From positions 124,001 to 188,000 of the forward strand of contig NZ_CP044125.1 of NCBI RefSeq assembly GCF_016864575.1: a stretch of 64,000 bases of DNA, in the 5' to 3' direction. This DNA comes from Rhizobium sp. BG4. Its GTDB lineage: Bacteria; Pseudomonadota; Alphaproteobacteria; Rhizobiales; Rhizobiaceae. This document shows positions 45,594-54,692 of the stretch, piece after piece. The translations under genes and the position numbers were made by a program. The first letter of the stretch is position 1, and each line of letters opens with the position of its first letter. A model generated the notes under the pieces. That model was given only the letters and a program-made list of their open reading frames with translations, was not told the DNA's origin and ran no database searches.

Positions 45594-46394
45594 TCAGTCG
45601 CCGCTGGTGGCGATATTGTGGGAGAGCGAGACCGCTGCACGGCGGTCTCCTTCGGTCGCGACCGAGAAAGCCTGCTCCTGCAGCGATTCCATCCAGCCAC
45701 AGTCCTTCGGCTTGCAGCGGTCCAGTGCCGCCGTCATCATCGCCAGACCACGGGCCGACTGGCCTTCCTGGAAGAGGATGTTGCCGAAGACGGACATGGC
45801 GCCCGGATGGCCGCTCTTGCGGGCCTGGTTCAGCCACTTCTTCGCCTGCAGCGGATTGGGGCTGCCGCCCTCGCCCGAAAGCATCATCTGCGCCAGCTGG
45901 AACTGCGCTTCCGGCACGCCGAAAGTAGACGCCACCTGGAAATAGAGCTGGCGGGCCTGGTTGAGATCGACCTTCACCGGACTACCGGCAATGCCGTGCT
46001 TGTAATAGCTCGCGAGCGACAGCAATGCATTGATGAAGAAGCCGGTATCTTCGGAACCCGGCTCGACGCCCTGCTGGGCAATCTCGCTATAGATCTTGAA
46101 GGCTTCGAAATCGTCCTGGGTCACGCCGTCGCCGTCGGCATACATGTTGGCCAGCGCCCAGCGCGAGCCGGTATGACCCTTCTCGGCGGCGTATTTGTAG
46201 GCTTCGACAGCTTCTTCCTTCTGGCCGCTCTTGTAAGCCTTGAAGCCGAACTTGAAGAGATCGAAGGGACCGGATTCCTTGGTGACGCCGGCATTGATAT
46301 CAAAAGCGCCGGCTGGGGAGGCAACCGCTGCTGAAAGCGCGATCGACAGCCCCATGAGAGCAAATCTGAAAAGTCTGAACTCGGATGTCAGCAT
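45594..46394 (-). CDS. exoR: ExoR, periplasmic regulator of the ExoS/ChvI system (Sel1-like repeats)
   Basis: A 266-residue exported protein. The signal peptide (RFALMGLSIALSAAVASPAG, then AFDINAG) precedes several Sel1-like repeats (AYKYAAEKGHTGSRWALANM, LNQARKSGHPGAMSVFGNIL). Sequence, length and domain order match rhizobial ExoR, which holds the ExoS sensor kinase inactive from the periplasm and so represses succinoglycan and promotes motility. It lies just after xthA in the opposite orientation. The ATG at 46394 directly follows a stop codon of an open upstream frame. Its regulator partners are not in the window. Confidence 0.93.
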   Translation of the reverse strand: MLTSEFRLFRFALMGLSIALSAAVASPAGAFDINAGVTKESGPFDLFKFGFKAYKSGQKEEAVEAYKYAAEKGHTGSRWALANMYADGDGVTQDDFEAFKIYSEIAQQGVEPGSEDTGFFINALLSLASYYKHGIAGSPVKVDLNQARQLYFQVASTFGVPEAQFQLAQMMLSGEGGSPNPLQAKKWLNQARKSGHPGAMSVFGNILFQEGQSARGLAMMTAALDRCKPKDCGWMESLQEQAFSVATEGDRRAAVSLSHNIATSGD

Positions 46395-47069
46395 TTCAAT
46401 CAGTTTCTTTCGCTTCCATCGCAGACCAGCCCGGCAGCAAAAACTCCGCTGCACGCGTCCCGGCGTATCTCCTCCAGGCGAGCGATCCCGCGGCGAGCTC
46501 TCTGGCTCCTTTGCCCGCGTCGCATCCAGCCTTCCGCCCTTCTTCGAGGGCCTGAATTTCCTGCGCATCGCGATAGACCACCCGGGTTCCGGCCTGGCCC
46601 GCCTGCAATGCCTGCGGCGTCATTTTCGCGGAAGAAACGTCTGTCTTTCCGCCTTCCCAATATCCGTAAACACCAAATGTGACCAAACCGGTATCGGCGT
46701 GATCGCGGTGCTCGTCAGCGCCCGTCATGGACGCGGAAACATCGGAGAATGGACAGATGGAAGACACGACTTGAGAGCGAAATTTTCCGGCGGAATCGCC
46801 TTGCGGGAAAAGCTGAATCGCAAATGGAGCGGAATGAAATCCGGTCTCCGATCGGCTCTCGCCTGTCCCTGAAAAAACTCGACCCATCTTACTTTTCAAA
46901 CGCACCCTACGCCTGCCATTCCCTTGCCCGCAAATACCGCTGCGCCCTGTTTGTGGCGGGAAATGGACAAATTCGCCCTAGAGATAGCTTACGCCAACTG
47001 TCGTAAAAACTGTTGCGGATTCGTCACAAAATGGGATGTCCAAAAGGCATGATTAATATGGCATCAAGC
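46395..47069. other. Region upstream of exoR, without a confident gene
   Basis: About 670 bases. A minus-strand frame (46396-46905) ends one base before the exoR ATG, but its codon usage is only weakly coding and there is no good ribosome site, so I do not annotate it. The exoR promoter should lie here, and the 3' part is AT-richer. Confidence 0.5.
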
Positions 47070-47100
47070 AAAGAAAAGCCCGGCACTGGGCCGGGCTTTG
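47070..47100 (-). terminator. Terminator of the FadL-type porin gene
   Basis: AAAGCCCGG / CCGGGCTTT stem, followed on the minus strand by TCTTTGC. Confidence 0.8.
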
Positions 47101-47116
47101 TGCTCCGATGATGGCG

Positions 47117-48367
47117 TTAGAACTTGACTTTGAAATCAGCCGAAATTGCCGCGACTAGATCGTTTCCAAAGGAGTAGGAGACGTCGTCGCCGTATGTGAC
47201 CCCTTGATAGGTCACCGCGCCAGACTCGCCGCTCGTCAAGATGCCAAGTACACCAGCCAACCGGAGCTCAACATTGTCGTTAGGGGTATATGCGACGCCC
47301 GTACCAACCGTCCACGTATCGGTCTGCGTGCCGTAGCCCTGGCTAGTACCCCGATCCCAAGTCAAACTTACCGCGCCACTCCATTGGTCGTTGAATTTGT
47401 GACCAATGCCGGCGGTAACCGTCCAACCGTCCTTATAAAGCAAATCCAAGTCCGTACATGGCTGCAGCGCAGTAGGCGTAGCCGGGCAGAAATTTAGAAC
47501 CTGCAATTTGCTCCAGTTGGCCCATTTAACAGAGCCAAAGGCCAACCAATCGGGTGCGATACCACTTTGAAGCTTCAACTCAAGCGTATCCGGCAAATCG
47601 GCGGAGCCCGAGACGGCATATCTTGTGCCAACAACCGGCAGGACATGCGTCAGATCAATGTTGCCTGTAATATTATCCAAGCTAACAGAGCTGTTGTAGA
47701 CTAGGCTCGCCCTGAGTGCATATTCAGGGATTTCATAAGCCGCGCCGACGCGCCAACCCCAGCCATCCCCTTCGAGATCCAATCTGCCAATGCCCGAGAA
47801 TCCAGCCGGCAATAGCGAAGGATCCTGAACAAGCCGCTCCTTGAACCCACTAACCTCTTGATAGAATCCGCCACCAATTATTCGGAACTGGCCCGGACCC
47901 ATATCAAACTTGTACGAGCAAGTAGCAGCGTAGTTGTCACTCTCGACTTTGGTTTCAATATTTTGGTTCGCGCCAGCCCAGTTTACGCCGGGATTGGTGT
48001 GAGCACCCCAAGGCTGTGAGTAATCCGCCAAGCAGTCCACGCTGTCACCAATTGCGGCCTTAAAGCCAACTCTTGGAACCCAATAGCCATCGGTATCATG
48101 AACAGAATCGGGCCGGCCGTTAAGATCACCCCCACCATATTCGTTGGTGAAAGGGTTGGTTGGATTTGTGTCGGTATCGACGACGTTCTTCAGTTTCCGC
48201 TGCGGAGCGACGTAAACAGCCGAACTATTGAACGAGAATGGCCCCGTATCGAACAGCTGGTCGATATTGTAGCCGCCGCGTTCCAGGCCGCCGGCAAATG
48301 ACGGCGATGCGAAGGACGAAAGGATAACGAGCGATGCTACGCCCTTGGAAAACATACGAGATGCCAT
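47117..48367 (-). CDS. Outer-membrane protein of the OmpP1/FadL family
   Basis: A 416-residue beta-barrel protein. It has a signal peptide (KGVASLVILSSFASPSFAGG), a mature start GLERGGYNIDQLFD typical of FadL, many alternating beta strands and a C-terminal aromatic residue (SADFKVKF). FadL proteins take up long-chain fatty acids and other hydrophobic compounds. The gene is clearly AT-richer in third codon positions than its neighbours (codons such as TTT, AAT, ATT, CAA, GCT are common), suggesting transfer or recombination. It has its own promoter region and terminator. The substrate is unknown. The ATG at 48367 is chosen because it gives a normal signal peptide. Confidence 0.87.
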   Translation of the reverse strand: MASRMFSKGVASLVILSSFASPSFAGGLERGGYNIDQLFDTGPFSFNSSAVYVAPQRKLKNVVDTDTNPTNPFTNEYGGGDLNGRPDSVHDTDGYWVPRVGFKAAIGDSVDCLADYSQPWGAHTNPGVNWAGANQNIETKVESDNYAATCSYKFDMGPGQFRIIGGGFYQEVSGFKERLVQDPSLLPAGFSGIGRLDLEGDGWGWRVGAAYEIPEYALRASLVYNSSVSLDNITGNIDLTHVLPVVGTRYAVSGSADLPDTLELKLQSGIAPDWLAFGSVKWANWSKLQVLNFCPATPTALQPCTDLDLLYKDGWTVTAGIGHKFNDQWSGAVSLTWDRGTSQGYGTQTDTWTVGTGVAYTPNDNVELRLAGVLGILTSGESGAVTYQGVTYGDDVSYSFGNDLVAAISADFKVKF

Positions 48368-48482
48368 TGTGTCTCCCCCACTCAAGCAATGCAGATGGCT
48401 GCACCTTGCAAAGGAATGGCGCGGATGACAATGCGCGCCTTCATGCCGCCACAATGCATGCAAGAAGTTAAATTGACGTAAG

Positions 48483-48507
48483 AAATTGACGAGCACGTCA
48501 AAAATTT
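48483..48507. promoter_or_regulatory. Putative operator upstream of the FadL-type gene
   Basis: Contains TTGACG-AGCA-CGTCAA (48486-48501), flanked by AAA and AATTT. A further half-site AATTGACG lies just beside it (48471-48478). Located about 120 bases upstream of the porin start codon, a plausible repressor site; the protein that binds is unknown. Confidence 0.4.
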
Positions 48508-48711
48508 GGGTATGGTAAAATTTTATCCTAACAAACTAATCATTTCGGATTATTTTTAAACGATCGTTCCAAGCCACCTAGCCCCTGTATCAATCTGACA
48601 ACAGTCGGTCTTTTCGGCCTCTTCCACTGAAAATTTCGCAGATTCGTCAAACTCCACAGGGTGGAAACGCTAATTAAGGCATGCGTTTTCGACTCATGAT
48701 GCCGGAAATAG

Positions 48712-48745
48712 AAAACGGCGCCCGGAGGGTTCCGGACGCCGTTTT
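48712..48745 (-). terminator. Terminator of valS
   Basis: AAAACGGCGCCCGG / CCGGACGCCGTTTT stem with one mismatch and a six-base loop, just downstream of the valS stop codon. Confidence 0.8.
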
Positions 48746-48770
48746 GGAATAGTTTGCTACCAAGAGTGGA

Positions 48771-51611
48771 TCAGGCCTCGATCACCCTTGCAAGCGCTAC
48801 TTTCAGGCTGGCCATCTGGCTCTCGAATTCCGCGAGACGCTCGCGCTCGGCCTCCACCACTTCAGGATTGGCGTTGGCGACGAACTTCTCGTTGGAGAGC
48901 TTGCCCTTGACGCGGGACATCTCGCCCTCGGTCTTGGCAATCGCCTTTTCGAGGCGGGCCTTTTCCGCGGAGAGATCGATCAGCGAGCCGAGCGGCAGGC
49001 AGGCCGTTGCCTCGCCGATGACGATCTGGGCTGCGCCCTTCGGGGCGGCGTCGGCGAGCGAGACACTTTCGACACGCGCCAGGCGCTTGATCGCCGCGTC
49101 GTGACGCGACAGGCGTTCCTTGGTCTCGGCATTGGCGCTGACGAAGACCAGCGGTGCAGTTGCCGACGGCGGAACGTTCATCTCTGCTCGGACCGAGCGG
49201 ATTCCCGAAACGAGGTCGATCAGCCAGTTGATCTCATCGGCTGCAGCATCATCCGAGAAGGACGGCGCGGGCCAGTCGGCATGGCAGACGAGCGTATCGC
49301 GCTCCGCGCCTTCGCCGGCCGTATGGGCCCAGAGCTCTTCAGTCATGAAGGGCATGAACGGATGCAGCAGCTTGTAAATCTCTTCGAGAATATAGGCGCT
49401 GCAGGCCTGTGCTTCCTTCTTGGCGGCCTCGTCTTCGCCGCTGAATACCGGCTTCAGCAGTTCGAGATACCAGTCGCAGACCTGGTTCCAGACGAAGCGG
49501 TATAGCGCGCCCGCAGCATCATTGAAGCGGTAGGCTTCGATGGCTTCCGTTACGTCACGTTCCGCACGGGCAAGTTCCGTCAGAATCCAGCGGTTGATCG
49601 TCAGCTTGACGCCTTCAGGCGCAAAATTCGGATCGCTCTTGGCGCCGTTCATCTCGGCAAAGCGCGTGGCGTTCCAGAGCTTGGTGCCAAAGTTGCGATA
49701 GCCGGCGATGCGCGCGGGATCGAGCTTCACGTCGCGTCCCTGCGCCGCCATGATGGCGAGCGTGAAGCGCAGCGCGTCGGCGCCGTATTCGTCGATCAGT
49801 TCCAGCGGATCGATGACGTTGCCCTTCGACTTCGACATCTTCTGGCCGTTCTTGTCGCGAACCAGAGCGTGGATATAGACCGTGTGGAACGGCTCGACCG
49901 GATTGCCGTCGGCGTCCTTCATGAAATGCAGACCCATCTGCATCATGCGGACGACCCAGAAGGGAATGATGTCGAAGCCGGTGACCAGAACGTTGGTCGG
50001 GTAGTAGCGGGCGAGCTCCGGGGTCTTCTCGGGCCAGCCGAGCGTCGAGAACGGCCAGAGCGCCGACGAGAACCAGGTGTCGAGCACGTCTTCGTCGCGC
50101 GTCAGGATTTCACCCGGCTGGAAGTTCTCGATCTTGTCCTGCACCCAGGCCTTCCACGGGCCTTCATGGGCGAGGTAATGCTGGATCGCGGCCTCGAGCG
50201 CCTCTTCCTCGGTCTTCTCGACGAAGACCTGACCATCCGGGCCATACCAGGCCGGAATCTGGTGACCCCACCAGAGCTGGCGGGAAATGCACCAGGGCTG
50301 AATGTTTTCCATCCACTGGAAATAGGTGTTTTCCCAGTTCTTCGGGACGAACTTGGTGCGGCCCTCGCGAACCGAGGCGATCGCCGGCTTGGCGAGCGTC
50401 TTGTTGTCGACCCACCACTGTTCCGTCAGGCGCGGCTCGATCGGCACGCCGCCACGGTCGCCATGGGGCACCATGTGCGTATGCGGCTCGATCTTGTCGA
50501 GCAGGCCGGCTTCCTCGAAGATTTCGACGATGATCTTGCGGGCAGTGAAACGGTCCTGGCCTTCGAGACGGTCCCATGCGCCATGAAGTGCCGCCGGATG
50601 ATCAAGGCCTTCGAGGAAATCCTCGTTGTCCTTGATATTAACGGAGGCATCGACGTTCAGGACGTTGATGGCACGCAGGCCGGTGCGCTTGGCGACGTCG
50701 AAGTCGTTGAAGTCATGCGCCGGCGTCAGCTTGACCGCACCGGTGCCCGCCGTCGGATCGGCGTAGCTGTCAGCAACGATCGGGATCTTGCGGCCGACGA
50801 TCGGCAGGATGACATGCTTGCCGACGATCGACTTGTAGCGGTCATCGTCAGGATTGACGGCAACGCCGGTGTCGCCGAGCATGGTTTCCGGGCGGGTCGT
50901 GGCTACGACGAGATAGTCGCGCGTTTCGAATTCGGTCGGCTTGCCCTCTTCATCGAAAGCAACCGGATGCTGGTAGGTGACGCCCTCTTCCAGCGGATAG
51001 CGCAGGTGCCAGAGATTGCCCTTCACTTCGATCTGCTCGACTTCCATGTCGGAAATCGCCGTCAGAAGCTTCGGATCCCAGTTGACCAGACGCTTGTCCT
51101 TGTAGATCAGGCCTTCCTTGTAAAGCGTTACGAAGACTTCAAGAACGGCTGCCGAAAGGCCCTCGTCCATCGTAAAGCGCTCGCGCGACCAGTCGCAGGA
51201 AGCGCCAAGGCGCTTCAGCTGGTTGAAGATCAGGCCGCCCGATTCAGCCTTCCATTCCCAGACCTTGTCGATGAAGGCGTCGCGGCCCATTTCGCGGCGG
51301 CCGGGAAGCTGCTGTTCCATCAGCTTGCGCTCGACAACCATCTGCGTGGCGATACCGGCATGGTCCATGCCTGGCTGCCAGAGCACGTCCTTGCCGCGCA
51401 TGCGCTCGAACCGGATCATGACGTCCTGCAGCGTGTTGTTGAGCGCGTGGCCCATGTGCAGGGATCCCGTCACGTTCGGCGGCGGGATCACGATCGTGAA
51501 CGTTTCGGCACCAGGCTTCTTGTTGGCACCGGCACGGAAGGCATCGGCTTCGTCCCATTTCGCAGCGATTTTCGGTTCGACTGCGGCGGAATCATAGGTC
51601 TTGTCGAGCAT
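48771..51611 (-). CDS. valS: Valyl-tRNA synthetase
   Basis: A 946-residue class I synthetase. The HIGH motif is PPPNVTGSLHMGHALNN, the KMSKS motif is GQKMSKSKGNVIDP (about residue 590), and the editing domain and C-terminal coiled-coil arm (AEKARLEKAIAKTEGEMSRV) are present. The start is the ATG at 51611 (MLDKTYDSAAVEPKIAAKW); an upstream extension of the frame has no homology. It is downstream of popZ on the same strand but separated by a terminator. Confidence 0.96.
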   Translation of the reverse strand: MLDKTYDSAAVEPKIAAKWDEADAFRAGANKKPGAETFTIVIPPPNVTGSLHMGHALNNTLQDVMIRFERMRGKDVLWQPGMDHAGIATQMVVERKLMEQQLPGRREMGRDAFIDKVWEWKAESGGLIFNQLKRLGASCDWSRERFTMDEGLSAAVLEVFVTLYKEGLIYKDKRLVNWDPKLLTAISDMEVEQIEVKGNLWHLRYPLEEGVTYQHPVAFDEEGKPTEFETRDYLVVATTRPETMLGDTGVAVNPDDDRYKSIVGKHVILPIVGRKIPIVADSYADPTAGTGAVKLTPAHDFNDFDVAKRTGLRAINVLNVDASVNIKDNEDFLEGLDHPAALHGAWDRLEGQDRFTARKIIVEIFEEAGLLDKIEPHTHMVPHGDRGGVPIEPRLTEQWWVDNKTLAKPAIASVREGRTKFVPKNWENTYFQWMENIQPWCISRQLWWGHQIPAWYGPDGQVFVEKTEEEALEAAIQHYLAHEGPWKAWVQDKIENFQPGEILTRDEDVLDTWFSSALWPFSTLGWPEKTPELARYYPTNVLVTGFDIIPFWVVRMMQMGLHFMKDADGNPVEPFHTVYIHALVRDKNGQKMSKSKGNVIDPLELIDEYGADALRFTLAIMAAQGRDVKLDPARIAGYRNFGTKLWNATRFAEMNGAKSDPNFAPEGVKLTINRWILTELARAERDVTEAIEAYRFNDAAGALYRFVWNQVCDWYLELLKPVFSGEDEAAKKEAQACSAYILEEIYKLLHPFMPFMTEELWAHTAGEGAERDTLVCHADWPAPSFSDDAAADEINWLIDLVSGIRSVRAEMNVPPSATAPLVFVSANAETKERLSRHDAAIKRLARVESVSLADAAPKGAAQIVIGEATACLPLGSLIDLSAEKARLEKAIAKTEGEMSRVKGKLSNEKFVANANPEVVEAERERLAEFESQMASLKVALARVIEA

Positions 51612-51675
51612 TTTATGACCAAACTTCGGGGTTTTAGGATGCGGGTTTGTAAATAGGATGGCTGCAGGCAAGTCA

Positions 51676-51706
51676 ATAAAAAAGCCGCCCCGGAGACCGG
51701 AGCGGC
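51676..51706 (-). terminator. Terminator of popZ
   Basis: GCCGCCCCGG / CCGGAGCGGC stem with one mismatch and a three-base loop, followed on the minus strand by TTTTTTATT. Confidence 0.82.
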
Positions 51707-51730
51707 GCATTCGGCAAAAGGCGTTTCCGG

Positions 51731-52609
51731 TTAGCGGCGCGGACCGCGCGCCACGCGCTCGATTTCCTCGCGCACGAGGCGCTCGACCAGCGTCGGCAGA
51801 TTGTCGTCGAGCCATTCGCGCAGCATCGGGCGCAGCATGTCCTCGGCGATCTCGTCGAGAGAGCGGCGCTCGGCGCCGTCGATCGCCAACGCCAGCTCTT
51901 CGAAGGAGCGCGCAACCTGGAGGCTGGCATCCTGCGAGATCAGCGCCTGGGCTTCTTCGAGAACCTGCGGCAGGAAGGAGGGAACCGGTGCTTGCGCAAC
52001 GGGTGCCGGAGCAACCGGGGCTTCAGGCGCCATCGACGCCTGCGGCTCGGCAACCGGCTCGATCTCGGATTCCACGGCCTGCGGCAGCGGCTCGGGCTCG
52101 GCAGGCTGAACTTCGGCAACAACCGGAGCAGGCTTCGGCGCCGGCAGCGGCGCAACAACCGGTGCAGCGGCGACCGGCTCGACCGGACGGCGGATTTCCT
52201 CGGCAACAGGTGCGGCAACGGGTTCCGGTTGACGGAAGACCGGCGGCAATTCGCGCGGCGGCTGGGCCGGCAGGCGCTCGGAAGCGGCGCGGACGCGGGC
52301 GGCGACATCGGCGAGCGACATGGCGCGCGCCGGCTGCTCGGCCTCGCGGGTGCCAGCCGAATTGGCGGCAACAAAGCGGGGATCCTGCGTCAGCACCGGC
52401 TCGGGGAATTCGACATTGGCGTAGGTGTCATCGACCGTCAGGTGGATGTTGGAATCGTGACCTTCATCCTCGGCATCGTCACCGTAAACCGGAGGCAGAG
52501 ACGGGGAAATGGCCTTGCCGGCGCCCGGCTCATTGCTCTCGATGATCTGGCGGATCGACGCCAGGATCTCTTCCATGGACGGTTCACGCGCTACGCTTGG
52601 CTGAGCCAT
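51731..52609 (-). CDS. popZ: PopZ, polar organising protein (DUF2497)
   Basis: A 292-residue protein with the three-part PopZ layout. There is a short N-terminal helix that recruits client proteins (REPSMEEILASIRQIIESNE), a long Pro/Ala/Glu-rich disordered middle and a C-terminal oligomerisation region ending LREWLDDNLPTLVERLVREE. PopZ forms a polar network that anchors ParB-parS and polarity factors; in Agrobacterium it marks the growing pole. The ATG at 52609 (MAQPSVAREPSM) is chosen by homology. Confidence 0.9.
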   Translation of the reverse strand: MAQPSVAREPSMEEILASIRQIIESNEPGAGKAISPSLPPVYGDDAEDEGHDSNIHLTVDDTYANVEFPEPVLTQDPRFVAANSAGTREAEQPARAMSLADVAARVRAASERLPAQPPRELPPVFRQPEPVAAPVAEEIRRPVEPVAAAPVVAPLPAPKPAPVVAEVQPAEPEPLPQAVESEIEPVAEPQASMAPEAPVAPAPVAQAPVPSFLPQVLEEAQALISQDASLQVARSFEELALAIDGAERRSLDEIAEDMLRPMLREWLDDNLPTLVERLVREEIERVARGPRR

Positions 52610-52772
52610 ATCTATCCCCGTTAAGCTTAAAGCAACGATCGGATTGCATGGAGTGGGCATCCGAATCACCCAGACAGTAGAATACCCAGACGCGAAAAAA
52701 ATCATCGCGAATCAAATGAATGCGTCCATGCACAGTTTTGTTGGATGAACTGGCGGGCAGCAAATGAAGCCT

Positions 52773-52801
52773 GGAAACAGAAACGGGCGCCCGTGGCGCC
52801 C
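52773..52801 (-). terminator. Terminator of the PCMT-family methyltransferase gene
   Basis: GGGCGCC / GGCGCCC stem with a three-base loop, followed on the minus strand by GTTTCTGTTT. It separates this gene from popZ. Confidence 0.75.
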
Positions 52802-52828
52802 GCATCGAAAAAGCCCTTTAGGAAAGGC

Positions 52829-53473
52829 TCAGAATACGAATTCGCGAAGCTTGGCAAAGCCTGGAAGCGGCTTAACCGAAGCGTTGAAGAAGACGTTTTC
52901 GGAAACCGCGCCGCGCTCCGAAACGAAGACCTTGGCGCGGGCCGCATTGCCGTAGCCTTCGACGGTGACGAGACGGCCGCCTTCGGCGAGCTGGCCGAGA
53001 AGCGAAGCCGGAACTTCCTCGACGGAACCGTTGACGAAGATCAGATCGTAGGGGGCGCCAGCCGTGTGGCCCTTGGCGAGATCGCCTGCAACGACCGACA
53101 CATTCGCATAGCCGGAGAGATTGGCCTTGGCCTGCTCGGCAAGCGATGCGTCGGATTCGAGCGCGACGACGGAGCCTGCGGTCAGCGACAGCAGCGCCGA
53201 GGTATAACCCGTGCCGCAGCCGACTTCGAGAACCGTGTCTTCCTTGGTGATCGCGGCAAGCTGCAGCAGCTTGGCGAGCGGCGAAGCTTCCATCAGGAAG
53301 CGGCCGGGACAGATTTCGACATCGTTATCGATATAGGCCAGAACCTTGGCCTTCTCGGGAACGAACGCCTCGCGCGGAACCGTGAGGAACGCGCTCAACA
53401 CGGAATGGGACGTCACGTCCGTCGTACGGATCTGGTTGTCGACCATCTTTACGCGTGCTGCTTCGAAATCCAT
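52829..53473 (-). CDS. PCMT-family methyltransferase (second protein-L-isoaspartate methyltransferase-like protein)
   Basis: A 214-residue protein related to pcm at 30603 but distinct. Motif I is VLEVGCGTGYTSALLS; the N-terminal MDFEAARVKMVDNQIRTTDV is specific to the alphaproteobacterial subgroup often next to tolC. Whether it repairs isoaspartate is uncertain, because the usual active-site Ser/Gln region reads PGRFLMEAS. In Sinorhizobium, as I recall, tolC follows this gene; here a terminator and popZ follow instead. The ATG at 53473 is chosen by the conserved start. Confidence 0.85.
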   Translation of the reverse strand: MDFEAARVKMVDNQIRTTDVTSHSVLSAFLTVPREAFVPEKAKVLAYIDNDVEICPGRFLMEASPLAKLLQLAAITKEDTVLEVGCGTGYTSALLSLTAGSVVALESDASLAEQAKANLSGYANVSVVAGDLAKGHTAGAPYDLIFVNGSVEEVPASLLGQLAEGGRLVTVEGYGNAARAKVFVSERGAVSENVFFNASVKPLPGFAKLREFVF

Positions 53474-53683
53474 CGTATCCTCTCGCCCGGTTACCGCGGC
53501 CATGTGTTCCGTCTCTTAATCCCGGGTTCGGATGCTTTCAAGGCTCCGTTCGCGCCTGCGGCAAGAATCCTTGCGGCATATCGGCCGCCTTTGCGGTGCA
53601 GGAGCGCTTTCTGAACTCCGAAGTGGAACAAAGCTTTCCCCTGTGGTATTATTGCAACCGGAGGAAATGAGGAGGAGCAGGCT

Positions 53684-53785
53684 ATGTCTGCCTTTTTCGT
53701 ACATTTGACGTTCTTCGACCTTTTCATCGCTGTGGCGCTCGTCGGCGTACTTTGCTGCGGGCTCGTCAACAGCCGGACGAGTTGA
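53684..53785 (+). CDS. Very small membrane protein (33 residues)
   Basis: The frame encodes MSAFFVHLTFFDLFIAVALV and continues to a CCGLVNSRTS end. It is almost one transmembrane helix. An excellent ribosome site (GAGGAGGAGCAGGCT) precedes the ATG, which is the main support. No relatives are recognised. It is probably a membrane micro-protein. Confidence 0.55.
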   Translation: MSAFFVHLTFFDLFIAVALVGVLCCGLVNSRTS

Positions 53786-53838
53786 AGATAAACACAGCGC
53801 AGCAGGCAGGAATCAGACGGCCCGCTCTTTAGGTTTGA

Positions 53839-54063
53839 ATGCGAAGCACGGGTTTTACGATTTTCATTCTGCTGCTGATCGCCGCCGCGAGCGTCATCCT
53901 CGCGGGCGTGCTGTCCTTGCGGCTATCCGTGGCGGGAACGCTCGGAGATTGCTTCGAAGGCGCTTGCGGTTACACGACCGTGTTCGTGGCCTGGCCGGGC
54001 TTTACGCTGATCTTTTTCGCCGCCGGCAGCTATCTCTACCTGAAATCCGGCCCGAAGCGCTGA
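53839..54063 (+). CDS. Small two-helix membrane protein (74 residues)
   Basis: Two hydrophobic segments (FTIFILLLIAAASVILAGVL and FVAWPGFTLIFFAAGSYLYL) flank a short loop with two Cys (DCFEGACGYT) that could form a disulfide outside the cell. It starts 53 bases after the previous micro-protein. Function unknown. Confidence 0.62.
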   Translation: MRSTGFTIFILLLIAAASVILAGVLSLRLSVAGTLGDCFEGACGYTTVFVAWPGFTLIFFAAGSYLYLKSGPKR

Positions 54064-54133
54064 TTGCAGCCTTCAGGAATCCGTCAGCTTTGTACAGCAT
54101 AAGCTAAAAAACAAAGGCAGAGACGGAGCCCGC

Positions 54134-54277
54134 ATGAACAGATCCCTGATGCTTGGCGCCTGCTTCATCGGCGGGCTCATCGTCATCATTCTCTGCATTC
54201 CGCTGATTGCGTCGAGCACGCCCGGTGTGATCACCGGCGGCATTTCGCCCCTTCCCTCGCTCAGAAGCGTGAATTGA
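54134..54277 (+). CDS. Very small membrane protein (47 residues)
   Basis: Starts MNRSLMLGACFIGGLIVIIL and ends in a polar Gly/Ser/Pro tail. One hydrophobic helix fills the N-terminal half. GGAG lies six bases before the ATG. It may be the third member of a small-membrane-protein string. No homology recognised. Confidence 0.5.
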   Translation: MNRSLMLGACFIGGLIVIILCIPLIASSTPGVITGGISPLPSLRSVN

Positions 54278-54310
54278 GAGCCTGCGCTCGCCGACCGGCG
54301 GCGGGCAGAA

Positions 54311-54544
54311 TCAGCGCATCGTCTTCAGAAGCGCCATGAGAGCGGCGGAATCGGCGCGCGCCATGAGGTCCTGAATATGTCCCTCGACCAGTTCGCCGAC
54401 GGCATCAACGGCTTCCTGCTCGCTCCACCCGGCCTCAACCGCGGCCTCGATCAGATCGCGGAACGCATACTGCAGCGCATCCTGACAGCGTATGTGCCGG
54501 TCCGGATCATCCCTGGTGACAAAGGGTTTTGAGATATTCCTCAT
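54311..54544 (-). CDS. Small conserved hypothetical protein (77 residues)
   Basis: A soluble helical acidic protein (FRDLIEAAVEAGWSEQEAVD, VGELVEGHIQDLMARADSAA). The pattern looks like a small rhizobial stress or regulatory protein, but I recognise no named family. No strong ribosome site precedes the ATG at 54544. It faces the micro-protein cluster tail to tail. Confidence 0.6.
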   Translation of the reverse strand: MRNISKPFVTRDDPDRHIRCQDALQYAFRDLIEAAVEAGWSEQEAVDAVGELVEGHIQDLMARADSAALMALLKTMR

Positions 54545-54692
54545 ATAAGGATAATGAGCGGATTCGCCGAATGATCAAGCGCATTGAATGCGACGGCCGG
54601 ATGACCGCCCGATTTTTTTCGGAAAACACCTCTTGCGGTTTCCTTTGGATCATTCTAAATCCGCGCCACCACTGAACAAGTCGTTCACGGAT

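Larger units (their letters stand above)
48368..48770. other. AT-rich promoter region upstream of the FadL-type gene and valS terminator
   Basis: About 400 bases with no gene. It contains the inverted repeat at 48483-48507 and, at 48712-48745, the valS terminator. The centre (48500-48560) is the most AT-rich DNA of the window. Confidence 0.6.
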
